Below are positions 1 to 5,046 of a stretch of DNA of 5,422 bases, piece after piece (positions within the stretch are counted from its first letter, which is position 1; the number at the start of each line of letters is the position of its first letter). Below the pieces are notes generated by a model, which saw nothing but the letters and a program-made list of their open reading frames with translations, did not search any database and was not told the origin of the DNA. The DNA comes from Syntrophaceae bacterium. GTDB lineage: Bacteria > Desulfobacterota > Desulfomonilia > Desulfomonilales > Desulfomonilaceae. Both the position numbers and the translations under genes were made by a program. The stretch is taken from assembly GCA_014874425.1 (NCBI GenBank), contig JACWAG010000096.1, positions 1 to 5,422 on the forward strand, written 5' to 3'.

Positions 1-94
1 AATAAAACCTAAAAGCCTTATACTAAATATTCAGTCCCGAATCACGGTTTTACAAGACTAAGACTCTGGTGAAGAAGTTTAAGAACAGGCGCCC
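1..94. other. Upstream region of the channel gene
   Basis: The sequence is A/T-rich with no coding frame I can support. TATACT at 19-24 could be a -10 for the channel gene, but its -35 would fall across the left edge and cannot be judged. Confidence 0.3.
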
Positions 95-1108
95 GTGAAC
101 CCAAACATTCTTTTGCGATCAATTGTTGGCCTCGTCTCGGTAATTATTTTAGGGACTTTGGGCTATATGTTCATTGAGCATTGGTCGTTCCTGGATGGGT
201 TATATATGACAGTAATCACTATATCATCCATTGGGTACGGGGAAGTTCACAAGCTCAGTGACGCCGGACGTATTTTCACGATGTTTCTCATCTTTTTTGG
301 GTTCGGCGTGGTAGGCTACGTCTTGGTTGCCGCCAGCAGACTGATAATTGAAGGCGAAGTCCAGAAGATATTTACCAGGCGACGTTTCATGAAAGCAATT
401 GAAAAGACAAAAGACCATTTCATAGTATGTGGATTCGGCCGTATGGGCGCGTTTGTGTGTCAGCAGTTCCATGCTCGTGGAATCCCATTTGTAGTTGTGG
501 AAAACGATCAGGAAACTCAACTCAAGATCATGGAAGCTGGATATTTTCTTTCTCCCGGTGACGCGACTCAAGAGAAAGTATTATCAGGGGCCAACATAAA
601 AAGCGCTCGAGGTTTGGTGTCGGTATTGAACTCAGACGCCGCTAATGTCTACGTTGTGCTTACCGCACGAGAACTAAACGCTAATCTTGAAATTATCGCC
701 AGGGCTGGTGAAGAAGGCGCTAGTAAGAAACTTGTGCGCGCTGGGGCCAATCGAGTGATCAGCCCTTATCAAGTCGGTGGAATGCGCATGGTGATGGCAA
801 TCCTAAAACCTGAAGTGATGAGTTTTCTTGAAGTCGCAATGGATTATAGGGACTTGAACATTGAAATTGAAGAGATCAAAGTGATGGATGGGTCGGCCTA
901 TGCAGGGAAAAGTCTTATAGACACGGACATAAGAAAAGATTTGAACCTAATAATTATAGCGGTAAAAAAACCTAACGGTAAAATGGTCTTTAATCCCGGT
1001 CCCAATACTGTTATCGAAGAAAACGACACGCTAATAGCCATGGGAGAAAAGAAGAGCCTAGAAACTTTTCAGAAAAAATCCCACTTATCAACTTCGTGGG
1101 AATTGTGA
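95..1108 (+). CDS. Two-TM potassium channel subunit with cytoplasmic RCK (TrkA-N/TrkA-C) domains
   Basis: This is an inner-membrane K+ channel subunit of the MthK/Kch type, expected to work as a tetramer gated by its cytosolic RCK ring. It has a first membrane helix at about residues 8-28, a pore helix, and the selectivity filter SIGYGE at 45-50 (the family usually has T-V/I-GYG/GFG-D/E). A second membrane helix follows at about 60-82. The RCK_N Rossmann fold starts near 108 with GFGRMG (113-118), an acidic residue ending strand 2 (E136) and GDAT at 155-158. A TrkA-C domain covers about 255-325. The 337-residue length is normal for the family. The start is GTG: an in-frame stop sits at 80-82, and the next Met (25) would delete helix 1. 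The ribosome site is poor (CAGG, 86-89). Nucleotide or divalent-ion control is likely from the family, but the ligand cannot be read here. Confidence 0.93.
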   Translation: MNPNILLRSIVGLVSVIILGTLGYMFIEHWSFLDGLYMTVITISSIGYGEVHKLSDAGRIFTMFLIFFGFGVVGYVLVAASRLIIEGEVQKIFTRRRFMKAIEKTKDHFIVCGFGRMGAFVCQQFHARGIPFVVVENDQETQLKIMEAGYFLSPGDATQEKVLSGANIKSARGLVSVLNSDAANVYVVLTARELNANLEIIARAGEEGASKKLVRAGANRVISPYQVGGMRMVMAILKPEVMSFLEVAMDYRDLNIEIEEIKVMDGSAYAGKSLIDTDIRKDLNLIIIAVKKPNGKMVFNPGPNTVIEENDTLIAMGEKKSLETFQKKSHLSTSWEL

Positions 1109-1114
1109 TATAAT
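1085..1114 (+). promoter_or_regulatory. Extended -10 promoter overlapping the channel stop codon
   Basis: TGATATAAT at 1106-1114 matches the extended -10 consensus (TGnTATAAT) perfectly. Its TGA is the stop codon of the channel gene. A partial -35, TTATCA at 1085-1090, lies 18 bp upstream. The expected start point, about 7 bp past the -10, falls on or next to the A of the ATG at 1121. The transcript would then be leaderless, which fits the lack of a clear ribosome site for that gene. The motif is seen directly; its activity is inferred. Confidence 0.5.
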
Positions 1115-1120
1115 GAAGAT

Positions 1121-1540
1121 ATGAACTCAACATCGTTTACAAAAGCATTGTCGTCTCTTGGGATTGGAACACTGTTGATTCTAATCTTCTCCGCTAATAC
1201 TATGGCCTACGACATTAGAGGTGTATGGGTAGGCAACGCAAAAGGGTCAATCTTCGGGGCCAAAGGTTCAGTTAACATAACATCCCAACAGGGAGAAGAA
1301 ATTGCTGGAATTATTGAAGGCGGCAATTTTTTCGGCACGGCAAAATTCGAAATACGCGGCAAAATTCGGGGCAATTTTATTTTCGGGTCTCTAGATGGTA
1401 ATTCATTTGAGGGATATGTTTACCCCGACTGGAGCATCAGAGGGGTTTTCAAGGGAATTGACGGCGACACATACCAGGTCTTTCTGCAAAGACCATACAA
1501 TTATTGGGGTATGCCTCAGCAAGGTTGGCCATACAACTGA
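1121..1540 (+). CDS. Small exported glycine-rich beta protein, function unknown
   Basis: I do not recognise a family for this protein. The N-terminus is a Sec signal peptide: Lys8, then a hydrophobic core at about 13-24, with likely cleavage after A29 (NTMA|YD). The mature part of about 110 residues alternates short hydrophobic strands with glycine turns (IRGVWVG, GAKGSVNI, IAGIIEGG, FFGTAKFEIRGKIRGNF, SFEGYVY, IRGVFKG). This suggests a compact all-beta barrel or sheet in the periplasm or on the surface. The tail (about 124-139) is rich in Tyr, Trp, Pro and Gln. It has no cysteine, no lipobox and no obvious catalytic motif. It follows the channel gene by 12 bp and may be translated by coupling, or from a leaderless message started by the promoter at 1106-1114. 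No strong ribosome site precedes the ATG. It is confident as a gene because of the signal peptide and intact frame, but its function is unknown. Confidence 0.8.
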   Translation: MNSTSFTKALSSLGIGTLLILIFSANTMAYDIRGVWVGNAKGSIFGAKGSVNITSQQGEEIAGIIEGGNFFGTAKFEIRGKIRGNFIFGSLDGNSFEGYVYPDWSIRGVFKGIDGDTYQVFLQRPYNYWGMPQQGWPYN

Positions 1541-1591
1541 CCCGGCGTCAAAAGCCTGGCCCTATGGTTTCAACACAAGAGAGTAGACACC

Positions 1592-2347
1592 TTGCGCGGA
1601 TTGCTTATTGACATTGAACGTAAACCACCTGACGCGTCTCGCTACCAAGAACTGCAGAATGGTATAATTCAAGCTGCCGCACTAACCCAAAATTCAAGCC
1701 TTTCAATAAATGTTTCTCTAGATTACATCCACTTTACTAATTTTGAAAACCAACAGCCGGATTTTCCCGAATATGACTTTTTCATACTGAGCCCCCAGGG
1801 CTGTCCGTGGAGTTCCTATCAAGGGCGTGATATACCACATTTGAATTTTGTCGCTGGAACTATTAGGGAATTTGTTTTTCACAAACAATTACCGGTACTA
1901 GGAATTTGTGGAGGTCATCAATTCTTGACTATGGCCTTTGGAGGCGAAATCGGACTTATAGACCACAATTATGCTGGAATCGTAACAACTGCGTATCCCA
2001 AGGATTGTTCGGCTGAACGCGGTCCTACCGTTATCAGGACATTGAAGGAAGATCCTATTTTTGAAGGTATAACTGTTCATCCCGGGAAATTCTGCGTAAT
2101 CCAGAACCATGTAGAAGAAGTGAAAATAGTTCCTCCTGCGTTCATAAATCTGGCTTCAAGTGAATTGTCGGCTTCGCAACTCATTCGGCTGCCCGGAAAA
2201 ATTGTCTATGGAACAGCATTTCATCCTGAAAGAAGCTGGAGTCATGACAAAAGTTTTCAAAACGCTCCGGCGCCAAACGGTAAAATCATTCTGGCAAACT
2301 TTTTGAAGATGGCTTACTGTGCAGGGAATTCTACCGATTTGAATTAA
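1592..2347 (+). CDS. Class I glutamine amidotransferase domain protein
   Basis: This is a cytosolic single-domain glutaminase-type enzyme of the class I (triad) GATase/peptidase C26 superfamily. It is expected to release ammonia from glutamine, or to hydrolyse a gamma-glutamyl bond. The nucleophile elbow is GICGGHQ (104-110) with catalytic Cys106, followed by the usual AFGGEIG (115-121). The triad is completed by H211 and E213 in HPERSW. The first strand is RGLLIDIE (2-9), and SPQGCPW (67-73) stands where relatives usually have a Gly-rich SGGP-like oxyanion loop. At 251 residues it has no synthase domain, so the acceptor substrate is unknown and guaA/trpG-type names are not justified. The start is TTG: it is the only start codon before strand 1, with a moderate GAGAG site at 1579-1583. 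An in-frame stop, that of the preceding gene, lies at 1538-1540. Confidence 0.85.
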   Translation: MRGLLIDIERKPPDASRYQELQNGIIQAAALTQNSSLSINVSLDYIHFTNFENQQPDFPEYDFFILSPQGCPWSSYQGRDIPHLNFVAGTIREFVFHKQLPVLGICGGHQFLTMAFGGEIGLIDHNYAGIVTTAYPKDCSAERGPTVIRTLKEDPIFEGITVHPGKFCVIQNHVEEVKIVPPAFINLASSELSASQLIRLPGKIVYGTAFHPERSWSHDKSFQNAPAPNGKIILANFLKMAYCAGNSTDLN

Positions 2348-2394
2348 GAAACATATTTTATTCTCATAAACGAGGCTCATGGTGGTATTTTAAA

Positions 2395-2401
2395 AGAAAG
2401 G
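2395..2401 (+). promoter_or_regulatory. Ribosome binding site for the His-tail protein
   Basis: AGAAAGG ends 8 bp before ATG 2410 in an A/T-rich leader. This supports that ATG as the start of the small gene. Confidence 0.6.
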
Positions 2402-2409
2402 TTTTTTAT

Positions 2410-2721
2410 ATGGACGAACTGGAGAAAATCGCTATCAGGCTTAAACACTGGATTGGGCACAACCTGGAACACATTAAGGCTTACGAAGATGTGGCCGGGA
2501 AAATGCTCGATTTAGGTTTAACGGACTCATCGAACGACATTCGCCAAGCAGTCGAATTGAGCGTGAAAGCCAACGAGAGATTTGAGTCGGCCCTCAGTTA
2601 CATTGAATCTAAAATTGGGAAACATGTAGGTTGTCCAGGGAACCACGAATGCGGTCATTCTGGGCTATCGCACGGACCACATACCCATGAACACAAAGAG
2701 ACGCATCACAGCCACTCTTGA
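2410..2721 (+). CDS. Small helical protein with histidine-rich C-terminal tail, probable metal binding
   Basis: This is a 103-residue cytosolic protein in two parts. Residues 1-70 are predicted helical and carry HWIGHNLEH (13-21). That resembles the short HWIxHNxEH helical domain I recall from small proteins linked to nickel/cobalt handling, an assignment from memory that needs a profile search. From about 72 to the end is a His-rich tail with a CxxxxxC pair (C75, C81: GCPGNHECGH) and runs such as HTHEHKETHHSHS. Together these give 15 histidines in 103 residues, a composition typical of metal storage or metallochaperone tails (Ni2+, Zn2+, Co2+ or Cu+). No signal peptide or membrane helix is present, so it should act in the cytoplasm. 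It has its own good ribosome site and lies 62 bp after the amidotransferase. Nothing nearby encodes a recognisable hydrogenase, urease or metal transporter, so the metal and the client are unknown. Confidence 0.8.
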   Translation: MDELEKIAIRLKHWIGHNLEHIKAYEDVAGKMLDLGLTDSSNDIRQAVELSVKANERFESALSYIESKIGKHVGCPGNHECGHSGLSHGPHTHEHKETHHSHS

Positions 2722-2760
2722 TATTGGTTCGAGGGAGTATCTTCCTGTTTGAACTTTGTG

Positions 2761-2789
2761 TTGACTGAGAGGTTCTATTTTAAGTTTAT
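2761..2789 (+). promoter_or_regulatory. Weak candidate promoter before the RsbRD_N-like gene
   Basis: TTGACT (2761-2766, five of six to TTGACA) is followed after 17 bp by GTTTAT (2784-2789, only three of six to TATAAT). It lies in the 104-bp gap before the gene at 2826. The poor -10 makes this a tentative call. Confidence 0.25.
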
Positions 2790-2814
2790 GCGCAAGTTAT
2801 AGTTTGAGGGGCTC

Positions 2815-2821
2815 AGGAGAG
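2815..2821 (+). promoter_or_regulatory. Ribosome binding site for the RsbRD_N-like gene
   Basis: AGGAGAG lies 4 bp before ATG 2826, a strong Shine-Dalgarno match that fixes the start. Confidence 0.75.
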
Positions 2822-2825
2822 ATCC

Positions 2826-3359
2826 ATGGAAGCTAGAACATTTGAAATGGAATTCGCCAAATTTATTGAAAGGTTCCACCAAGAGATAAGGGACGCCTTT
2901 ATGGAAGACACTTTCCACAAACGGGAAATATTATCTCATTACCAGCTCGGCCGTGAAATGCTTGAAGAACTGGCTGACGCTGTTCTTTCAGAATTCACCA
3001 CAAATATTGACAAAAAGACTACAGTGGAAACCATAGCGGACAGATATGTCCAACTTGGGATCCGGTGTTGCGAGGATGGACTAAGTTACTCCGAGATGGT
3101 CCGGGTTTTCATATTGTTGAAGCGCCACATTTGGCTGTTTTTTCAGGAGAGCAATTTTGCAGGACAACCTTTTGACGTAAGATCAATAGTGGCGTTGAAT
3201 AATCGAACAGCCCTGTTTTTTGATAGAGCCATATATTACTTTCTCGTGGGATTCGAGCAAACACAATCTGAAATCGAATCAGAGCTTGATGATATGTATA
3301 AGGTATTCGTGGACCGGCTTTATCTTGATATTAAAGCTCGATTGAAATCCGATTCATGA
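2826..3359 (+). CDS. Stand-alone RsbRD_N-like (RsbT co-antagonist N-terminal) domain protein
   Basis: This is an all-helical cytosolic protein of 177 residues. Residues about 10-145 have the spacing and character of the RsbRD N-terminal domain, a globin-like sensor fold found ahead of STAS domains in stressosome RsbR-type proteins and ahead of kinase or regulator modules elsewhere. The most telling stretch is about 66-107, with RYVQLGIRCCEDGLSYSE followed by the hydrophobic helix MVRVFILLKRHIWLFF. In the family this part reads roughly as 'LG..l...G.s..ELvr.f..lr..i'. No STAS, kinase, HTH or diguanylate cyclase domain follows. The chain ends in an acidic then basic helix (about 147-175), so it would be a sensor or adaptor without its own output. 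No rsbS/rsbT partner is in the window. It is the last gene of the + block, 104 bp after the His-tail gene and before a terminator. The family assignment rests on pattern recognition only. Confidence 0.6.
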   Translation: MEARTFEMEFAKFIERFHQEIRDAFMEDTFHKREILSHYQLGREMLEELADAVLSEFTTNIDKKTTVETIADRYVQLGIRCCEDGLSYSEMVRVFILLKRHIWLFFQESNFAGQPFDVRSIVALNNRTALFFDRAIYYFLVGFEQTQSEIESELDDMYKVFVDRLYLDIKARLKSDS

Positions 3360-3396
3360 AGCCTTACCGCTGATTTCCAGATCGATGGCACGGGAT

Positions 3397-3425
3397 AAAA
3401 AGGGCAGCTTTCGCTACCCTTTTTT
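3397..3425. terminator. Bidirectional hairpin terminator between convergent genes
   Basis: A 12-bp stem (AAAAAGGGCAGC paired with GCTACCCTTTTT) closes a 4-nt loop and has one imperfect pair. In + strand RNA that pair is a C-A mismatch and the loop is UUUC. In - strand RNA it becomes a U-G wobble and the loop a C(GAAA)G tetraloop, so the hairpin is more stable leftward. A U run of five to six follows on either strand. It lies 38 bp past the + gene ending at 3359 and 50 bp past the - gene ending at 3475, so it suits both. Confidence 0.85.
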
Positions 3426-3474
3426 CACTTCGGCCTGTAAGAGGAGAATCCTACGGGAAGAGATAAGGCCCTTT

Positions 3475-4431
3475 CTATTGAACTACCTGCACGGTGTATC
3501 CGAATTTGTCGCCGTTTTCTACTCGGTAGTCTACTTTAACCTTCTCTCCAACAGCCGGTCTTCTAAAGGGTATGAATTTGGTTTTTAATCCTACTCTTAT
3601 GTTGACGACCTCTGCAGACTCGCCCGCCTCGGCGCTTCTTAGCGATAGGCTTTTCGGAGATGACGCTACGACCTCACCCACAAGGGTTTTCACAGTCTTC
3701 TCTTCTTTAGCGGGCTCCTCCTTGACTTCTTCTTTAACTTCAGGCTTGACCTTCTCAGGGGGAGAGGTTTTTGTGATAATCTTCTTCTCAGCAGGCGGCT
3801 GTTTCACTACAGGTCTTTTCGATGGGACAGCCACTGAAGGTTCAGCTCTGGAAGTTTTGGGTGGAGCTGTTGCAGTTGACGAAGTTTTAGGTGGAACTGC
3901 GCCAGTTGACGAAGATCTAGGTGGAGCTGTGCCAGTTGACGAAGGCTTGGGAACCACCTCTTGGTTTCCAGGAGACCAGGAGCGCTCGGAAACGTGAGCA
4001 GGAGGTCTGGTCGAACATATGGGTTTCAGAGGTGCGCATGAATCCGGACCTGGACCGGTATCCTCTCCAACAGTTCGGCAAACAGAACCGCTTGGAGGCG
4101 CTGGTGGATAACATTGGTTCACTGCTGGAGACGGCGTCAAACTCACAACTTTTGTGGCTTTCATATACCCGTCCTCAAGGATGAAGTCCACGGCAACAAC
4201 TTCGCCGATGCACGGACGTCGGTTAGGCACGTATTTTGTGCGCCATCCAACATTGACCTCTGCGCATTGACCGTTGGATTTCACCATCATGGTTCTCCAT
4301 CCGTTGTCCATAACAGTGCCTTTGAAAGTGCAAACGCGGTATGCGTGGGCAGGAACCGCACCTAAAACAATGATGGCCATAATCATAGAAAGAATGGCCG
4401 TACAACTAATAACAGACGTCTTCCCGTACAT
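3475..4431 (-). CDS. Exported protein with two related beta domains and a Pro/Ser/Thr-Lys/Glu linker
   Basis: The family is not recognised. Numbered from ATG 4431 (318 residues), a Sec signal peptide covers 1-30 (hydrophobic core about 13-26, cleavage AHA|YR). Domain A (about 35-97) and domain B (about 249-317) are related. VGWRTKYVPNRRPCIGEVV (61-79) and VGLKTKFIPFRRPAVGEKV (280-298) align without gaps, and VD follows two residues later in both. The pattern (GxV strand, V-strand, TK-strand, GExVxVD, final V-strand) looks like a small OB-fold or DUF5666-like barrel. The linker (about 98-248) holds a Cys/Pro-rich part, three 10-residue repeats of the SSTGTAPPRS kind (164-193) and a Lys/Glu-rich part. 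Seven cysteines (34-139) sit only in the N-terminal half, consistent with disulfides in the periplasm or outside. The start at 4431 is preferred over GTG 4446 because the AGGAGGT site lies inside the extra five codons. Confidence 0.88.
   Translation of the reverse strand: MYGKTSVISCTAILSMIMAIIVLGAVPAHAYRVCTFKGTVMDNGWRTMMVKSNGQCAEVNVGWRTKYVPNRRPCIGEVVAVDFILEDGYMKATKVVSLTPSPAVNQCYPPAPPSGSVCRTVGEDTGPGPDSCAPLKPICSTRPPAHVSERSWSPGNQEVVPKPSSTGTAPPRSSSTGAVPPKTSSTATAPPKTSRAEPSVAVPSKRPVVKQPPAEKKIITKTSPPEKVKPEVKEEVKEEPAKEEKTVKTLVGEVVASSPKSLSLRSAEAGESAEVVNIRVGLKTKFIPFRRPAVGEKVKVDYRVENGDKFGYTVQVVQ
3855..3944. repeat. Three tandem 30-bp repeats inside the linker coding sequence
   Basis: There are three direct copies at 3855-3884, 3885-3914 and 3915-3944. 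Each ends CAGTTGACGAAG and shares a GGTGGA-CTG core, with only a few differences among copies. The unit is exactly ten codons, so copy-number change keeps the frame. On the - strand it encodes the decapeptides SSTGTAPPRS, SSTGAVPPKT and SSTATAPPKT of the exported two-domain protein. Confidence 0.9.
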
Positions 4432-4436
4432 TGGGG

Positions 4437-4443
4437 ACCTCCT
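4437..4443 (-). promoter_or_regulatory. Strong ribosome binding site that sets the start at 4431
   Basis: Read on the - strand, AGGAGGT is followed by 5 nt and then ATG at 4431. This is a near-perfect Shine-Dalgarno with good spacing. It lies inside the coding frame that would begin at GTG 4446, so that longer frame is unlikely to be used. Confidence 0.88.
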
Positions 4444-4478
4444 CACTCGGGGGCGTAAGGATTTTAGCTCTAGATTTT

Positions 4479-4507
4479 CTGGATGGCCGCTTAACAGCCG
4501 CCTCCAG
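4479..4507 (-). promoter_or_regulatory. Hairpin in the mRNA leader of the two-domain protein gene
   Basis: In the leader RNA, CUGG, GGC and GC on the 5' arm pair with GC, GCC and CCAG on the 3' arm. Small bulges interrupt the stem, and the loop is about six nt. It sits between the predicted start point (near 4526) and the ribosome site (4437-4443). No U run follows, so it is not a terminator, and it matches no riboswitch I know. It could affect message stability or translation. Confidence 0.35.
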
Positions 4508-4532
4508 TATCCATAGGCTGAAAGTTGCTCAA

Positions 4533-4561
4533 CTAATAGTAGGTTATTAATAAAATGTCAA
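4533..4561 (-). promoter_or_regulatory. Leftward promoter for the two-domain exported protein gene
   Basis: On the - strand a perfect -35, TTGACA (4561-4556), is followed after 17 bp by TATTAG (4538-4533), four of six to TATAAT. The spacer is A/T-rich. Transcription would start near 4526, leaving a leader of about 95 nt before ATG 4431. Confidence 0.6.
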
Positions 4562-4571
4562 GTAATTTAAA

Positions 4572-4627
4572 GATAACTTATCCAACATCCTTAAACAATA
4601 CCAGTTTAAATGTGATTATCTAGGATA
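4572..4627. promoter_or_regulatory. Cluster of three inverted repeats between the divergent promoters, candidate operators
   Basis: GATAA-C-TTATC (4572-4582), TTAAAC-N7-GTTTAA (4591-4609) and TATC-TAG-GATA (4617-4627) are each perfect inverted repeats. The outer two each lie exactly 10 bp from the nearer -35 hexamer (4556-4561 and 4638-4643). The middle one is centred on 4600, the midpoint between the promoters. The position upstream of both -35 elements would suit a shared activator. Short repeats of this kind also arise by chance in A/T-rich DNA. Confidence 0.4.
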
Positions 4628-4637
4628 GCCAACGACA

Positions 4638-4666
4638 TTGTCATTATTTGTCAACTATGCTATATA
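4638..4666 (+). promoter_or_regulatory. Rightward promoter for the 116-aa protein and thiol protein genes
   Basis: TTGTCA (4638-4643, five of six to TTGACA) is followed after 17 bp by TATATA (4661-4666, four of six). TGC directly before it (4658-4660) gives an extended -10. Transcription would start near 4673, with a short leader of about 23 nt. A second TTGTCA at 4648-4653 is too close to the -10 to serve as its -35. Confidence 0.65.
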
Positions 4667-4683
4667 TAAAGCCATTGAACTCT

Positions 4684-4689
4684 GGAGGT
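4684..4689 (+). promoter_or_regulatory. Ribosome binding site for the 116-aa protein
   Basis: GGAGGT lies 6 bp before ATG 4696. It is a strong, well-spaced site that fixes the start. Confidence 0.85.
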
Positions 4690-4695
4690 CCTTAA

Positions 4696-5046
4696 ATGGG
4701 TGTCTGCCGTGACATCTCCGAGTGTCAAATTGATTTTGTCAAAGAGATGGCCGAAGGTCTCGGCGGTACTGGTCTTTTGCTCGACAGTCTCTTAGAAAAA
4801 GCAAACCTAGTAAAATCAAAAATAGTCATAATGCTCGCAGAATATCAGGCCAAACCTTCAGCAGTGTCTTCCATCCTCATCAACAACTTAAACAGACATA
4901 TTAGGGAGTATAACTCTCTAGTGGACAAAGCCGAAGACGCTCTGCGTTGGTTATTGATACAGCGTGAAGCTTGTGGCTTCAGGACTCACAAAAACGTGAA
5001 TGTACACTACCCTATCCCACCGAAACTCAAACCTGTCAAGAAATGA
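4696..5046 (+). CDS. 116-aa helical cytosolic protein, function unknown
   Basis: I do not recognise a family. The protein has no signal peptide or membrane segment. Residues about 10-50 and 55-92 look like two long amphipathic helices (second one LINNLNRHIREYNSLVDKAE at 61-80) and suggest a helical hairpin or small bundle. A conserved-looking, non-helical basic tail, REACGFRTHKNVNVHYPIPP, follows at 90-109, and the chain ends LKPVKK. Cysteines are at 4, 10 and 93. It has a strong ribosome site and its own promoter. Its TGA overlaps the ATG of the CPYC protein by 4 bp, so the two are translationally coupled and probably work together, despite one being cytosolic and the other exported. Regulation may be shared with the divergent gene at 3475-4431. 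Confidence 0.82.
   Translation: MGVCRDISECQIDFVKEMAEGLGGTGLLLDSLLEKANLVKSKIVIMLAEYQAKPSAVSSILINNLNRHIREYNSLVDKAEDALRWLLIQREACGFRTHKNVNVHYPIPPKLKPVKK

Noticed and set aside
19..24. TATACT as the -10 of the channel promoter
   Set aside because: The matching -35 would cross the left edge of the window, so the call cannot be supported.
224..571. Antisense open frame within the channel gene
   Set aside because: The channel frame encodes intact pore and RCK motifs, while the antisense product shows no domain or start signal.
1395..1586. Overlapping + frame inside the small exported protein gene
   Set aside because: It is out of frame with a gene carrying a clear signal peptide, and it has no recognisable content.
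2348..2409. Terminator after the amidotransferase gene
   Set aside because: No convincing stem with a U run is present; the stretch is only A/T-rich.
3385..3588. Short + strand frame over the terminator and the 3' end of the convergent gene
   Set aside because: It spans the terminator hairpin, has no ribosome site, and overlaps the end of a well-supported gene on the other strand.
3855..3944. CRISPR-like array
   Set aside because: The 30-bp units abut directly with no spacers and encode in-frame peptide repeats.
3572..3997. Open frame on the + strand opposite the two-domain protein
   Set aside because: Its Ser/Thr/Gly-rich low-complexity product is the antisense of the repeat and linker region. 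The - strand frame has the signal peptide, ribosome site, promoter and duplicated domains.
4432..4446. Five-codon N-terminal extension of the exported protein from GTG 4446
   Set aside because: The AGGAGGT ribosome site lies inside these codons at the right distance from ATG 4431, so translation should start at 4431.
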